Both the position numbers and the translations under genes were made by a program. Shown here in pieces: positions 20,768 to 30,767 of a DNA stretch of 64,000 bases. The notes under the pieces were generated by a model. It saw nothing but the letters and a program-made list of their open reading frames with translations. It ran no database searches and was not told the DNA's origin. Source of the DNA: Blattabacterium cuenoti (GTDB taxonomy: Bacteria; Bacteroidota; Bacteroidia; Flavobacteriales; Blattabacteriaceae); contig NZ_CP060245.1 of assembly GCF_014252455.1 (NCBI RefSeq), positions 363,233-427,232 on the forward strand, given 5' to 3'. The stretch's first letter is position 1; the number at the start of each line of letters is the position of its first letter.

Positions 20768-21148
20768 TTATTTAGTAACTTTTTTCTTATTTGCTACAGT
20801 TTTTTTCTTTCCTTTTCTAGTTCTACAATTATTTTTTGTTTTTTGCCCTCTTAAAGGTAAATGTTTTCTATGTCTAGTTCCTCTATAACATCCAATATCC
20901 ATTAAATTTTTAATATTTAATTGTATTTCAGATTTTAATTCCCCTTCTATTTTAATATTTTTAGATATATATTTTCGGATATTACTAATATCTTCATCTG
21001 ACCAATTAATTACTTTAATATTTTCGTCAATTCCAACTTTTTTTAAAATTTTTTTAGCAAGACTTTTATTTATTCCATATAAACAAGTAAGTCCAATAAT
21101 TCCTCTTTTATTTTTAGGAATATCTATTCCAGATATACGAGTTCCCAT
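20768..21148 (-). CDS. rpsM: 30S ribosomal protein S13
   Basis: Head protein of the 30S subunit that contacts tRNA and L5. Begins [16 protein letters not shown] with the family C-terminus [23 protein letters not shown] split over normal S13 features such as [17 protein letters not shown]. 126 residues, 6 bases after rpmJ. Confidence 0.97.
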   Translation of the reverse strand: MGTRISGIDIPKNKRGIIGLTCLYGINKSLAKKILKKVGIDENIKVINWSDEDISNIRKYISKNIKIEGELKSEIQLNIKNLMDIGCYRGTRHRKHLPLRGQKTKNNCRTRKGKKKTVANKKKVTK

Positions 21149-21154
21149 TATTAA

Positions 21155-21271
21155 TTAACCTTGTTTTTGTTTAAATCTAGGATTTTTTTTATTAATAATA
21201 CGTAAACAACCTTTTCTATTAATTATTTTACAATCCTTAGTTCTTTTTTTTAAAGAAGTTCTAACTTTCAT
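21155..21271 (-). CDS. rpmJ: 50S ribosomal protein L36
   Basis: A 38-residue protein found by reading the gap between infA and rpsM: it begins [20 protein letters not shown] and ends NPRFKQKQG. Only one (C14) of the zinc ligands of the classic C+ L36 form is kept in the N-terminal pair and the third position is Asn, which I recall as usual in Bacteroidetes, so zinc binding is unlikely. The start is ATG 21271 and the stop is TAA at 21157-21155. Confidence 0.93.
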   Translation of the reverse strand: MKVRTSLKKRTKDCKIINRKGCLRIINKKNPRFKQKQG

Positions 21272-21286
21272 AAAAAAATATTTTAA

Positions 21287-21502
21287 TTAATATCTATAAG
21301 TAATTCTACCTCTTTGTAAATCATAAGAAGACATTTCTAATCTTACCTTATCTCCAGGTAATATTTTTATATAATGCATTCTCATTTTACCAGATATATG
21401 AGCTTTTACTATACATCCATTTTCTAATTTAACTCTAAACATTGCATTAGGAGAAGATTCTATAATAATTCCATCAATTTCTATGTGTTTTTGTTTAGCC
21501 AT
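21287..21502 (-). CDS. infA: Translation initiation factor IF-1
   Basis: S1-like OB-fold factor that binds the 30S A site. [20 protein letters not shown] and the [19 protein letters not shown] core are typical; ends at RGRITYRY. 71 residues. Lies between secY and rpmJ. Confidence 0.96.
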   Translation of the reverse strand: MAKQKHIEIDGIIIESSPNAMFRVKLENGCIVKAHISGKMRMHYIKILPGDKVRLEMSSYDLQRGRITYRY

Positions 21503-21555
21503 ATACTAAAAAAAAATAATATAAAAACTATAACAAATATAAATATATAAATTCA

Positions 21556-22947
21556 TTATTTATGTATATAATATCTATTATTACGATTTTTTTTTATAAT
21601 CATTAAATCATCATAATAATTATTTAATAAATAAATATTAATTTGTTGGATTATATCTAATATTACTCCTACTATAATTAATAAAGATGTTCCTCCAAAA
21701 AATAAAGAAAAATTTTGAGTAATTCCAATACGAAAAACTATAGAAGGAAGTATCGCAATTATAGCTAATAAGATAGCTCCAGGAAGTGTAATTTTAGATA
21801 AAATAGAATCTATATATTCTACAGTTTCTCTTCCTGGTTTAATTTTTGGAATATGTCCTCCATTTCTTTTTAAATCATCAGAAATTTGATTACTAGGAAT
21901 AGTAATTGCTGTATAAAAAAAAGTAAAAATTATTACTAATATAGAAAATAATAAATTATACCATAATCCATAAATATCTTGAAAAAGATTAAAAATTTTT
22001 TTTATTTTTTCATTGTGAATATAATTATAAAAAGTCAATGGAAATAACATAATAGCTTGAGAAAAAATAATAGGCATCACTCCAGCTGCTGTCATTTTTA
22101 AAGGAATATATTGATGTTTTTTATGATGAAAATAATTTAATCCTAAATTTTTATAATGTGATACATATTGAATTGGAATTTTTCTAATAGCTTGAATAAT
22201 TAAAATAGAAAAAAAAATTACTAAAAACCATAATAATATTTCAATTAATAAAATCATTAAACCTCCATTTCCAATTTTTAATCTATTTAATATTTCCTTA
22301 ACAATAGCATCTGGAAAACGAGCTATGATTCCAGACATAATTATTAAAGAAATTCCATTTCCTATTCCTTCATTAGTAATTTTTTCTCCTAACCATATAG
22401 TAAATAAAGTTCCAGATGTTAATATAAAAATTCCAATAACCCAAAATAAAGTTTTTCCAAAAATAGTATTTATATTTAATAAATATGTAGAAGAATAAGT
22501 AGAAAAAGGAATAAATTGTTTTGTTAAAGAAATTAAATATATAGGAGCCTGTATTAAACATATTCCAATAGTTAACCATCTAATAAGAAAATTAATTTGT
22601 CTTTTTCCGCTTTCTCCATCTTTTTGTAATCTTTGTAATGAAGGAATAACAATACACATTAATTGCATAATAATAGATCCTGATATATAAGGCATTACTC
22701 CTAATGCTAAAATAGAAGCACGATTAAAAGCCCCTCCTGTGAAAGAAGAAAGAATTTGCATTAATCCTTTAGATCCTGAATTAATATTTTCCATAAAATC
22801 ACTAATTCCTACAGGATTAATTCCAGGCAATGGAATATATGCACCAAAACGATATATTAATAAAAAGCTTAAAGTAATTAAAATTTTTTTTCGTAATTCT
22901 TTTGCATTCCAAATATTATAAAATTTAATTAACACATTAGACATCAT
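21556..22947 (-). CDS. secY: Protein translocase subunit SecY
   Basis: Channel subunit of the Sec translocon in the inner membrane. About ten transmembrane segments are visible. Characteristic blocks are FRFGAYIPLPGINP-like YRFGAYIPLPGINP, ALGVMPYISGSIIMQL, GEKITNEGIGNGISLIIM and ISDDLKRNGGHIPKIKPG. 463 residues. The SecG partner is at 61630. Follows rplO with 5 bases. Confidence 0.96.
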   Translation of the reverse strand: MMSNVLIKFYNIWNAKELRKKILITLSFLLIYRFGAYIPLPGINPVGISDFMENINSGSKGLMQILSSFTGGAFNRASILALGVMPYISGSIIMQLMCIVIPSLQRLQKDGESGKRQINFLIRWLTIGICLIQAPIYLISLTKQFIPFSTYSSTYLLNINTIFGKTLFWVIGIFILTSGTLFTIWLGEKITNEGIGNGISLIIMSGIIARFPDAIVKEILNRLKIGNGGLMILLIEILLWFLVIFFSILIIQAIRKIPIQYVSHYKNLGLNYFHHKKHQYIPLKMTAAGVMPIIFSQAIMLFPLTFYNYIHNEKIKKIFNLFQDIYGLWYNLLFSILVIIFTFFYTAITIPSNQISDDLKRNGGHIPKIKPGRETVEYIDSILSKITLPGAILLAIIAILPSIVFRIGITQNFSLFFGGTSLLIIVGVILDIIQQINIYLLNNYYDDLMIIKKNRNNRYYIHK

Positions 22948-22952
22948 AATTT

Positions 22953-23411
22953 TTATTTACATAAAGCTTTCCCACCAAATTTTTCTATATAAAAAATAGC
23001 TTTTTTACTAAATTTAGATGCTTCAATCTTTAAAGAAGATTTAAATTTTCCTTTACCAGCTAAAATTTTAATTAAATCTTTTTTTTTAATTAAATTTTGA
23101 TTTAAAAAAACTTTTTTATCAATAATTTTTGTATTTAAAAATTTTCCTTTATTTATTAAATCTTGTATAAGATCTAAATTAATTACTTTATATATTTTTT
23201 TTTTTATATTTTTAAATCCAAATTTAGGTAATCGTCTTTGAATAGGCATTTGTCCTCCTTCAAATCCAAATTTTTTAGAATATCCAGAACGGGATTTAGC
23301 TCCTTTATGTCCTCTACCACAAGTCCCTCCTTTTCCAGATCCTTGTCCTCTTCCTAATCTTAATTTTTTTTTTTTTGATCCTTTTTTAGGAATTAAAAAA
23401 TTTAATTTCAT
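22953..23411 (-). CDS. rplO: 50S ribosomal protein L15
   Basis: Late-assembly 50S protein. The Gly-rich N-terminus [20 protein letters not shown], then [18 protein letters not shown], identify it. 152 residues. The gene normally placed before it, rpmD, is missing: only 17 bases separate it from rpsE. Confidence 0.95.
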   Translation of the reverse strand: MKLNFLIPKKGSKKKKLRLGRGQGSGKGGTCGRGHKGAKSRSGYSKKFGFEGGQMPIQRRLPKFGFKNIKKKIYKVINLDLIQDLINKGKFLNTKIIDKKVFLNQNLIKKKDLIKILAGKGKFKSSLKIEASKFSKKAIFYIEKFGGKALCK

Positions 23412-23428
23412 AAAATTTAATATTTTAT

Positions 23429-23941
23429 TTATCCATTTAATATTTTTTGAATTGAAACCCCTCTTTGTTTTGAAATTATATAAACATCTCTCATAATACT
23501 TAATGCTTTAATAGTTGCTTTAATAATATTATGAGGATTAGAAGATCCTTTTGATTTAGATAAAACATTTCGTAATCCTACAGTTTCTAAAACTGCCCTC
23601 AATGCCCCTCCTGCAATAATTCCAGTACCTTCCGATGCCGGTCTAATAAGAATATGTGCTCCTCCATATTTTGCCTCTTGTTCATGAGGAATCGTTCCAT
23701 TAGATATACAAACTTTACATAAATTTTTTTTTGCTTGTTCTCCAGCTTTATGTATAGCATCAGGAGCTTCTTTGGATTTTCCAAAACCATATCCTACTAT
23801 TCCCTTTTCATTTCCTTTAATAACAATAGCACTAAAACTAAAATATCTCCTCCCTTTAGTCACTTTACAAACTCTAGTAACTCCGACTAATCGTTCTTTT
23901 AATTCTAAAAATTTAATTTTTTTTTCTTTATTAAAAACCAC
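23429..23941 (-). CDS. rpsE: 30S ribosomal protein S5
   Basis: Decoding-fidelity protein of the 30S subunit. [24 protein letters not shown] start (here [14 protein letters not shown]), [18 protein letters not shown] and [20 protein letters not shown] are diagnostic. 170 residues. Confidence 0.97.
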   Translation of the reverse strand: MVFNKEKKIKFLELKERLVGVTRVCKVTKGRRYFSFSAIVIKGNEKGIVGYGFGKSKEAPDAIHKAGEQAKKNLCKVCISNGTIPHEQEAKYGGAHILIRPASEGTGIIAGGALRAVLETVGLRNVLSKSKGSSNPHNIIKATIKALSIMRDVYIISKQRGVSIQKILNG

Positions 23942-23951
23942 TTTTTTTATT

Positions 23952-24260
23952 TTAAAAATCTAAACCCATTTTTCTAATTCCTTCTGCCAATGATTTAACT
24001 CTTCCATGATATAAATATTTTCTTTTATCAAAAACTAATTTTTTTATTTTTAAAACAAGAGCTTTATTTCCTAAATATTTACCTACTTCATAAGATAATT
24101 TTTTTTTATTAATTTTTTTATTTCTAAAAATTTTATTATTTGAAGAAATAGATACTAAAGTTTTTCCGGAAAGATCATCTATTATTTGAGCATAAATAGC
24201 TTTATTACTTCTAAAAATAGATATTCTAGGTCTATCATTATTTCCAATAATTTTTCTCAA
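23952..24260 (-). CDS. rplR: 50S ribosomal protein L18, shortened N-terminus and non-AUG start
   Basis: Binds 5S rRNA with L5. The core [20 protein letters not shown] and the end [17 protein letters not shown] are clear. The frame is closed by TAA at 24266-24264, only two codons (ATT TTG) upstream of the conserved part, and the only ATG lies near the C-terminus. Translation must therefore start at TTG 24260 or another non-AUG codon. About 15 basic residues normally present at the N-terminus are missing, giving 102 residues. The rplF stop is 16 bases upstream, so no hidden extension exists. Confidence 0.9.
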   Translation of the reverse strand: MRKIIGNNDRPRISIFRSNKAIYAQIIDDLSGKTLVSISSNNKIFRNKKINKKKLSYEVGKYLGNKALVLKIKKLVFDKRKYLYHGRVKSLAEGIRKMGLDF

Positions 24261-24276
24261 AATTTATTTATTTTTT

Positions 24277-24828
24277 TTAAGCAGATTTTCCAGTTTTTCT
24301 ACGAACTTTTTCATTAAAATATCTTATTCCTTTTCCTTTATAAGGTTCAGGTTTTCTAAAAGAACGTATTTTCGCCGCTATAATACCTAACAATTGTTTA
24401 TCATACGATTTTAAAATTAAAATAGGATTTTTTCCTTTTTCTATTTTAGTTTCTACTAAAATTTCTTTAGGAATTTTCATCATAATACTATGAGAAAATC
24501 CTAAATTAAATTCTAAAATTTTTTCATTTTTAAAAAAAGAAACTTTATATCCTATACCTATTAATTCTAATATTTTAATAAAACCAACAGAAACTCCTTC
24601 TATCATATTGTTAATTAATACACGATATAATCCATGTAAAGATTTAGATTCTTTATCATTTTTAATTCTATGTAATAATAATTTATTATTAGTTAATACT
24701 AATTTTATTTTATTAGAAATAATTTGACTTAAAATACCTAATTTTCCTTCTATTATTACTGTATTTTTAACAATTTTTATATCTATATTTTTAGATATAA
24801 AAATTGGTTTATTCCCAATTCTAGACAT
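24277..24828 (-). CDS. rplF: 50S ribosomal protein L6
   Basis: L6 protein near the GTPase centre. MSRIGNKPIFISKNIDI start and the C-terminal block RSFRKPEPYKGKGIRYFNE followed by VRRKTGKSA are typical. 183 residues. Confidence 0.96.
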   Translation of the reverse strand: MSRIGNKPIFISKNIDIKIVKNTVIIEGKLGILSQIISNKIKLVLTNNKLLLHRIKNDKESKSLHGLYRVLINNMIEGVSVGFIKILELIGIGYKVSFFKNEKILEFNLGFSHSIMMKIPKEILVETKIEKGKNPILILKSYDKQLLGIIAAKIRSFRKPEPYKGKGIRYFNEKVRRKTGKSA

Positions 24829-24843
24829 AATAATAAAAAATAT

Positions 24844-25236
24844 TTAATAAATAAAACATATAATTTCTCCTCCTATTTTTTTTTTTCTAGCTATTTTATC
24901 TGTAATTAATCCTTTAGAAGTTGAAATAATAGCTATTCCTAATCCGTTTAATACACGAGGAATATTTTTATACTTTGAATATTTTCTTAATCCTGGTTTA
25001 CTAATTCTAATAATTTTTTGGATAACAGATATTTTTTTGTAATATTTTAAAGCTATTTTAATAATTTCTTTATTATTTTTTTTTTCTATTTTATAATCTA
25101 AAATATATCCATTTTCTAATAAAACATAAGTCAATTTTTTTTTTAATTTAGAAGATGGAATTGATAATAACAAATGTTTTGCAAAACAAGCGTTTCTAAT
25201 TCTAGTTAAAAAATCAGCAATAGGATCTGTATTCAT
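24844..25236 (-). CDS. rpsH: 30S ribosomal protein S8
   Basis: Central 16S rRNA-binding protein. [20 protein letters not shown] start; C-terminal region [20 protein letters not shown] and [15 protein letters not shown]. 130 residues; 4 bases after rpsN. Confidence 0.96.
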   Translation of the reverse strand: MNTDPIADFLTRIRNACFAKHLLLSIPSSKLKKKLTYVLLENGYILDYKIEKKNNKEIIKIALKYYKKISVIQKIIRISKPGLRKYSKYKNIPRVLNGLGIAIISTSKGLITDKIARKKKIGGEIICFIY

Positions 25237-25240
25237 AAAA

Positions 25241-25510
25241 TTACCAACTAGCTTTTTTAACTCCTGGGATTAACCCTTGAGATACCATATTTCTAAAAAT
25301 AATACGTGATATACCAAATTTACGCATATATCCTCTACATCTACCTGTTATAGAACATCTATTTCGTAAACGTACTGGAGATGCATCTCTAGGTAATTTT
25401 TGTAATAATTCATAATTTTTAGAATTTTTTAAAAATTTTCTTTTTTTTGCATATTTTAAAACAATTCTTTCTCTTTTTTTTTGTCTAGCTTTTACTGATT
25501 CTTTTGCCAT
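25241..25510 (-). CDS. rpsN: 30S ribosomal protein S14
   Basis: 30S head protein. Start set at ATG 25510 ([16 protein letters not shown]), as in the family; an upstream start at 25540 would overlap rplE. C-terminal signature [19 protein letters not shown]. No zinc CxxC motif, so the zinc-free form. 89 residues. Confidence 0.96.
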   Translation of the reverse strand: MAKESVKARQKKRERIVLKYAKKRKFLKNSKNYELLQKLPRDASPVRLRNRCSITGRCRGYMRKFGISRIIFRNMVSQGLIPGVKKASW

Positions 25511-25517
25511 TATATTA

Positions 25518-26066
25518 TTATTTTTGAAATGGAATACCAAAATAAGATAAAAGACTCTTCGCTTCTATATTATTCTTAGCAGTAGTTACAAATGTAATAT
25601 TCATCCCCATATTTTTTCTAATTTTATCAATATTAATTTCAGGATAAATGATTTGTTCTATTATTCCCATATTATAATTTCCTTTTCCATCAAAACTACT
25701 ATTCTTTACACCATTAAAATCTCTTACTCTAGGTAAAGAAATTGTAATTAATCTATCTAAAAATTCATACATTTTAATTCTTCGTAAAGTTACTTTCACT
25801 CCAATAGGAACTCCTTTCCTTAATTTAAAACCAGATTCATCATGTTTAGAATAACAAAAAATAGCTTTTTGTCCTACAATTTCTGTTATTTCTTTCATAG
25901 AAATATCTAAAATTTTTTTATCTAAAATAGATATTCCAATACCTTGATGTACTACTATTTTTTTTAAAATAGGAACTTCCATAATAGAAGTATATTTAAA
26001 TTTTTTTAATAAATTAGGAATTATTACCTCATAATATAATTTTTTTAATCTAGATTGATATATCAT
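25518..26066 (-). CDS. rplE: 50S ribosomal protein L5
   Basis: Binds 5S rRNA and contacts P-site tRNA. Contains [46 protein letters not shown] and the C-terminal [10 protein letters not shown]. 182 residues. Confidence 0.97.
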   Translation of the reverse strand: MIYQSRLKKLYYEVIIPNLLKKFKYTSIMEVPILKKIVVHQGIGISILDKKILDISMKEITEIVGQKAIFCYSKHDESGFKLRKGVPIGVKVTLRRIKMYEFLDRLITISLPRVRDFNGVKNSSFDGKGNYNMGIIEQIIYPEINIDKIRKNMGMNITFVTTAKNNIEAKSLLSYFGIPFQK

Positions 26067-26072
26067 TCTATT

Positions 26073-26312
26073 TTAGACTTTTTTTATATTATTACTTAAT
26101 TTTTTTAAATTAGTTATATGTATAGGTGCTTCTTTTTCTATAATACCACCTTTAGTTTGTTTTGAACTAGGTTTAATATGTTTTTTAATCATATTGATCC
26201 CTTGAATAATCGCTTTTTTTTTTTTAACAATTACTTTCAAAACTACTCCTTGATTTCCTTTATAATTTCCAGATAAAATAGAAACTAAATCTCCTTTTTT
26301 AATCATAATCAT
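26073..26312 (-). CDS. rplX: 50S ribosomal protein L24, short
   Basis: KOW-domain assembly protein near the exit tunnel: IKKGDLVSILSGNYKGNQG and GINMIKKHIKPS. 79 residues, about 20-25 fewer than usual, with the loss at the C-terminus after HITNLKKLS. Two adjacent ATG codons (26312, 26306) could start it. Confidence 0.94.
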   Translation of the reverse strand: MIMIKKGDLVSILSGNYKGNQGVVLKVIVKKKKAIIQGINMIKKHIKPSSKQTKGGIIEKEAPIHITNLKKLSNNIKKV

Positions 26313-26317
26313 TTTTT

Positions 26318-26689
26318 TTATAAAACTTCTTTTGCTAAAGATATAATTTTCATATATTCTTTATCTCTTAATTCTTTAGCTACTGGACCAAATACTCTAG
26401 TTCCCATCATCTCTCCAGATGTATTTAAAAGCACACAAGCATTATCATCAAAACTAATATAAGTCCCATCTATTCTTCTAATTCTTTTTTTAGTTCTAAT
26501 TATTATTGCTTTAGCTATTTGTCCTTTTTTAATTATATTTCCACCAGAAATAGCTTCTTTAATTGTAACAATAATAGAATCTCCTAAAGAAGCGTATTTT
26601 TTTTTTGATCCACCTAATACACGAATAATTAACGCTATTTTAGCTCCAGTGTTATCAGATACTCTACATTTAGATTCTTGTTGTAACAT
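26318..26689 (-). CDS. rplN: 50S ribosomal protein L14
   Basis: Interface protein of the 50S subunit. MLQQESKCRVSDNTGAK and VLGGSKKKYASLGDSIIVTI are diagnostic; ends IISLAKEVL. 123 residues. Its ATG lies inside the extended 3' end of rpsQ. Confidence 0.97.
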   Translation of the reverse strand: MLQQESKCRVSDNTGAKIALIIRVLGGSKKKYASLGDSIIVTIKEAISGGNIIKKGQIAKAIIIRTKKRIRRIDGTYISFDDNACVLLNTSGEMMGTRVFGPVAKELRDKEYMKIISLAKEVL

Positions 26690-26981
26690 TATTTTTTTTT
26701 TCTAAAATAGAAACTAACCTCCAACATTTATATTTACTAATAGGACGTGTTTCCATAATTTTTACTTTATCACCTTTTTTAGAAACATTTTTTTCATCAT
26801 GAACCATATATTTTTTTTTTATTAAAATACTTTTTCCATAATATTTATGTTTTACTTTTTTTAACTCAACAACAACTATAGTTTTTTTCATTTTATTACT
26901 AACTACAATTCCTTGTCTTTGTTTTCTAACATTTCTTTTTTTTAAAGAAAAAATAGATAATTTTTTTTTTTCATTTATCAT
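26670..26981 (-). CDS. rpsQ: 30S ribosomal protein S17, C-terminus probably extended by an indel
   Basis: Primary 16S rRNA-binding protein: QRQGIVVSNKMKKTIVV, then KYMVHDEKN and ETRPISKYKCWRLVSILEKK. S17 proteins normally stop right after this EKxK. Here the frame continues as NNVTTRI, overlapping rplN by 20 bases. The cause is a coding-strand run of 10 A (plus-strand T run 26692-26701); with 11 A the protein would end in EKKK with a TAA overlapping the rplN ATG as TAATG, giving 97 residues. Confidence 0.94.
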   Translation of the reverse strand: MINEKKKLSIFSLKKRNVRKQRQGIVVSNKMKKTIVVVELKKVKHKYYGKSILIKKKYMVHDEKNVSKKGDKVKIMETRPISKYKCWRLVSILEKKNNVTTRI

Positions 26982-27169
26982 TTCTTTCTTATATTTAATT
27001 CTGTTTTTAATTGAGCAATATTTTTTCTTAAAAATCTAATTTCTATAGGATTTTTTTTTAATCCAAAAGTATGATCAAAAATTATTTTTTGATAAAAATT
27101 TTTTTTTTTTATTAAATAATCTTGAATATTTTCTATAGTTAACTTTTTTAAAGTTGTATCTTTTTTCAT
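26978..27169 (-). CDS. rpmC: 50S ribosomal protein L29
   Basis: Small helical protein at the exit tunnel. The C-terminal block KNPIEIRFLRKNIAQLKTEL matches L29. 63 residues. Its ATG overlaps the rplP stop by one base (TAATG) and its stop overlaps the rpsQ ATG by four. Confidence 0.92.
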   Translation of the reverse strand: MKKDTTLKKLTIENIQDYLIKKKNFYQKIIFDHTFGLKKNPIEIRFLRKNIAQLKTELNIRKK

Positions 27170-27585
27170 TATATCAATTCTTTGGAAAAAACAAATTTAA
27201 TTTTTATAGGAAGTTTTTGAGAAGCTAATCTTAAAGCTTCTTTAGCAATTTGAATTTCTACTCCATCTATTTCAAATATAATTCTTCCAGGTTTTACTAC
27301 AGCAACCCAAAATTCTACAGGCCCTTTTCCTTTACCCATACGAACTTCTTGTGGTTTTTTAGTAGCAGGTTTATCAGGAAAAATATTAATCCATAATCTT
27401 CCCTCTCTTTTCATATATCTAGTCGCAGCAATACGAGCTGCTTCTATTTGTTGAGAAGTAATCCATTTCCCTTCTAAAGCTTTAATTCCATATAAACCCC
27501 TTGATAAAAAAACACCTTTAGATGAATTTCCACGTATACGTCCTTTTTGCTTTTTTTTATATTTTGTTTTCTTTGGTTGTAACAT
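27169..27585 (-). CDS. rplP: 50S ribosomal protein L16
   Basis: Protein beside the A-site t[23 protein letters not shown] start, [20 protein letters not shown] and [18 protein letters not shown]. 138 residues. Confidence 0.97.
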   Translation of the reverse strand: MLQPKKTKYKKKQKGRIRGNSSKGVFLSRGLYGIKALEGKWITSQQIEAARIAATRYMKREGRLWINIFPDKPATKKPQEVRMGKGKGPVEFWVAVVKPGRIIFEIDGVEIQIAKEALRLASQKLPIKIKFVFSKELI

Positions 27586-27612
27586 ATCAATAAAACTAAC
27601 TAATAAAAAAAA

Positions 27613-28323
27613 TTAATATTTTTTTTTCCTATTTAAAAAAGAATTTTTATTATATGTTCTGTGTTTTTTTTGTATTCCTCCAAATATAGAAAATAATTCT
27701 TTTTTTCCATATATCTCTCCTTTCATTATCCAAACTTTAATTCCTATACTACCATAAATAGTATGAGCTACTGACATATAATAATCTACATTTGCACGAA
27801 ATGTTCCCAATGAAATACGTCCCTCTTTATAAGATTCACATCTTGCCATTTCAGCTCCATTTAATCTTCCAGAAATTTGAATTTTAATACCTATAGCATT
27901 CATTCTCATTGCAGATAAAATAGAAATTTTTATTGATTTTTTATAAGATATTCTATTTTCTAATTGTCTCACTAAATTTTTAACCACTAAAGGAGCATCT
28001 AATTCAGGACGTTTAACTTCTGAAATATTAATTTTAACTTCTTTTTTTGTTAGTTTTTTTAATTCTTTTCTAACTGTATCAACCTCATCACCTCCTCTTC
28101 CTATAACCAAAGCAGGTCGTGATGTTCTAATTGTTAATATTAATACTTTTAATGTTCTTTCTATAAAAATTCTAGAAACAATCCCTTTTGGAAGACGTGC
28201 TTCAATATATCTTCTTACTTTAAAATCTTCTTTAATTCTATCTTTATAATTATTACACCAACTAGATTCCCATCCTTTAATAATTCCTAAACGATTTACA
28301 ATTGGATTAGTTTTTTGACCCAT
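27613..28323 (-). CDS. rpsC: 30S ribosomal protein S3
   Basis: mRNA entry-channel protein with a KH domain. [41 protein letters not shown], and [19 protein letters not shown] then [13 protein letters not shown]. 236 residues. The ATG lies within the last 17 bases of rplV. Confidence 0.97.
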   Translation of the reverse strand: MGQKTNPIVNRLGIIKGWESSWCNNYKDRIKEDFKVRRYIEARLPKGIVSRIFIERTLKVLILTIRTSRPALVIGRGGDEVDTVRKELKKLTKKEVKINISEVKRPELDAPLVVKNLVRQLENRISYKKSIKISILSAMRMNAIGIKIQISGRLNGAEMARCESYKEGRISLGTFRANVDYYMSVAHTIYGSIGIKVWIMKGEIYGKKELFSIFGGIQKKHRTYNKNSFLNRKKKY

Positions 28324-28705
28324 AATTAATATTTCTATTTTCTAAAAAAACAATAATTTTACTTGATCTTTTTCTAATTTTATGACCTCTTCCTTGAGGA
28401 ACAGGACGTAATCTTTTTAAAGTTTTTCCTTGATTTACTTGAATATTTTTAATATATAAAAAATCTTCTTGTAAATTAAGATTATTCATACTACATTTTT
28501 TACGCCAATTAAATAATGATGAAATAAGTAATTTTCTTAAAAAAATAGAAACTTGTTTTTTTTTGCTATATTTTAATATATCTAAAGCAGATAATAATTT
28601 TTTATTTTTAATTAAATTAACTATCAACCTCATTTTTCTTGGAGATTTTCGAATTCCATTTAAAATAGCAGATACTTTAATAATCTTATCTTCTTGATAA
28701 TTCAT
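28307..28705 (-). CDS. rplV: 50S ribosomal protein L22
   Basis: Lines the exit tunnel. [19 protein letters not shown], then [20 protein letters not shown]. 132 residues. The C-terminal tail [11 protein letters not shown] overlaps rpsC by 17 bases; a frame change is possible in the nearby short T run but not demonstrable. Confidence 0.95.
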   Translation of the reverse strand: MNYQEDKIIKVSAILNGIRKSPRKMRLIVNLIKNKKLLSALDILKYSKKKQVSIFLRKLLISSLFNWRKKCSMNNLNLQEDFLYIKNIQVNQGKTLKRLRPVPQGRGHKIRKRSSKIIVFLENRNINYGSKN

Positions 28706-28725
28706 TTATTTATAAATAAATTTTT

Positions 28726-29010
28726 TTAATTTTTGATTGTTTTTAATTTTTTAGATCCAGCATGTCCTTTAAAATTTCTAGTTGGAGCAAATTCACCTAA
28801 TTTATGTCCAATCATATTTTCTGTAATATACACATTAATAAATTTTATTCCATTATGAACTGCAAAAGTTTGTCCTACAAAATCTGGTAAAATTGTTGAT
28901 CTTCTTGACCATGTTTTAATTATAACTTTTTTTTCATGCTTTATATTTTTTAATACTTTTTTATATAATTTATAAAAAACAAATGGCCCTTTTTTTAAAG
29001 ATCTAGCCAT
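28726..29010 (-). CDS. rpsS: 30S ribosomal protein S19
   Basis: 30S head protein. [39 protein letters not shown] and [17 protein letters not shown]. 94 residues. Confidence 0.97.
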   Translation of the reverse strand: MARSLKKGPFVFYKLYKKVLKNIKHEKKVIIKTWSRRSTILPDFVGQTFAVHNGIKFINVYITENMIGHKLGEFAPTRNFKGHAGSKKLKTIKN

Positions 29011-29023
29011 AATAATAAAAATT

Positions 29024-29848
29024 TTATTTTTTTCTTCTTTCTAAAATATATTTATCTGAATATTTTTTTTTAGAACGAGTTCTAAATCCTTTAGATGAAA
29101 TTCCTTTTCTACTTCTAGGAATACCTCCAGACGCTTTTCCTTCTCCACCACCCATTGGATGATCAACAGGATTCATAGCTACACCTCTAGTTCTAGGTCT
29201 CCTTCCTAAATGACGTTTTTTTCCTGCTTTTCCATATACTTCTAATTGATGATCTATATTAGAGACTATTCCTATAGTAGCCATACAATGAATAAAAATC
29301 ATTCGAACTTCTCCAGAAGGAAATTTAATAGTAGCATATTTTTTATCTTTTGCAAATAATTGAGCATAAGCTCCTGCACTTCTAGCTATTTTAGCTCCTT
29401 GTCCAGGAATTAATTCTATACAAGATATATTAGTTCCTAATGGAATTTCACTTAAAAAAGTAGAATTTCCTATATTAAAAGGTATTTTTTTTCCTGAAAT
29501 AATTTCTTGTCCTACTTTAAATCCATCCATAGTTATTATATAACTTTTTTCTCCATCTTTATAATGTATTAATGATATATAAGAGGATCTATTAGGATCA
29601 TATTCTATAGATTTAACAATACCCAATATTCCAAATTTTTTTCTTTTAAAATCAATTATTCTATATTTTTTTTTATGTCCACCACCAAAATACCGAATAG
29701 TTCTTTTGCCATAATTATTTCTACCACCAGATTTAATTTTTCCTTTAGTAAAACATTTTTCAGGAAATGATTTAGTAATTTCATTAAAACTATTAATAAT
29801 TTTAAATCTTTGACCAGGTGTTGTTGGTTTTAATTTTTTTATGGGCAT
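29024..29848 (-). CDS. rplB: 50S ribosomal protein L2
   Basis: Peptidyl-transferase-centre scaffold. [17 protein letters not shown] start; C-terminal [20 protein letters not shown] carries the conserved His of the family. 274 residues. The ATG overlaps the rplW stop by one base. Confidence 0.97.
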   Translation of the reverse strand: MPIKKLKPTTPGQRFKIINSFNEITKSFPEKCFTKGKIKSGGRNNYGKRTIRYFGGGHKKKYRIIDFKRKKFGILGIVKSIEYDPNRSSYISLIHYKDGEKSYIITMDGFKVGQEIISGKKIPFNIGNSTFLSEIPLGTNISCIELIPGQGAKIARSAGAYAQLFAKDKKYATIKFPSGEVRMIFIHCMATIGIVSNIDHQLEVYGKAGKKRHLGRRPRTRGVAMNPVDHPMGGGEGKASGGIPRSRKGISSKGFRTRSKKKYSDKYILERRKK

Positions 29849-30138
29849 TATATTTCTTTTTTATCAAAAAAATCAATTTTATGATTTTTTTTTAATTGAA
29901 CTATTACTTTTTTAAATTTATTAGTTTTCCCATATAAAAAACCTTTTTTTGTAAATTTAGATTTATTTTTTCTATAATAAATCATTGTTCTTATTTTTTC
30001 AATATCAACTCCAAATATTTGATTAATTCTTTTTTTTATTTGATTTTTATTATTATTAATATCAACAGAAAAAGTATAACAAAATCTTTTTTCTTCTTTA
30101 GAAGACTTCTCTGATATAAAAGGTTTTATTAAAATCAT
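29848..30138 (-). CDS. rplW: 50S ribosomal protein L23
   Basis: Exit-tunnel docking protein for SRP and trigger factor. [20 protein letters not shown] and the basic core with [14 protein letters not shown]. 96 residues, 2 bases after rplD. Confidence 0.94.
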   Translation of the reverse strand: MILIKPFISEKSSKEEKRFCYTFSVDINNNKNQIKKRINQIFGVDIEKIRTMIYYRKNKSKFTKKGFLYGKTNKFKKVIVQLKKNHKIDFFDKKEI

Positions 30139-30140
30139 AA

Positions 30141-30767
30141 TTAATAAAATAATTTATGAATCATTTTTACTGAACTTTCAGTAAAAATAATATATAAATA
30201 ATTTAATAAAAAATAACTATTCAATTCAGATATAGTTAATAATTTAATTTTTTTTAAATTTCTAGATGATAAATATAAATTATTATTTAATTTTTCTACA
30301 ACAATTAATGATTTTTTATTCATTAATTTTAATGATTTTAAAATATTTACAAATAATTTAGTTTTAGGACTATTTAATTGAATATCTTCAATAATTTTAA
30401 TTTTATTTTTTTTTAATTTATATTCTATAATTGATTTTTTTACTAAATGCTTAGTTTTTTTATTAATTTTTATTATATAATTTCTTGGTTTTGGACCAAA
30501 AATTCGACCTCCACCTCTAAATATAGGATTTTTAATACTTCCTTTTCTAGAACCTCCAGTTCCTTTTTGTCTATGTAATTTTCTATTACTTCCAGATATA
30601 TCTCCTCTTTCTTTAGATTTATGAGTACCTTGTCTTTGTGCTAATAAATATCTTTTTATTTCTAAATAAATAGAATGATCATAATTTTTTTTAGAAAATA
30701 AAGAATCATTAAATTCTATTACTTTTTTAGTAAAATTTCCTTGAATATTTAAAATTTGTAATTTCAT
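30141..30767 (-). CDS. rplD: 50S ribosomal protein L4
   Basis: Tunnel-constriction protein. [39 protein letters not shown] and [15 protein letters not shown] are diagnostic. 208 residues. Its start lies within the extended end of rplC. Confidence 0.96.
   Translation of the reverse strand: MKLQILNIQGNFTKKVIEFNDSLFSKKNYDHSIYLEIKRYLLAQRQGTHKSKERGDISGSNRKLHRQKGTGGSRKGSIKNPIFRGGGRIFGPKPRNYIIKINKKTKHLVKKSIIEYKLKKNKIKIIEDIQLNSPKTKLFVNILKSLKLMNKKSLIVVEKLNNNLYLSSRNLKKIKLLTISELNSYFLLNYLYIIFTESSVKMIHKLFY

Noticed and set aside
22373..22579. Minus-strand ORF of 68 codons inside secY.
   Set aside because: Frame shadow of secY with Phe/Tyr/Asn-rich low-complexity content.
28307..28360. Possible frameshift at the end of rplV (7-T run) that would remove the overlap with rpsC.
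   Set aside because: The run is short and neither ending clearly matches the family better.
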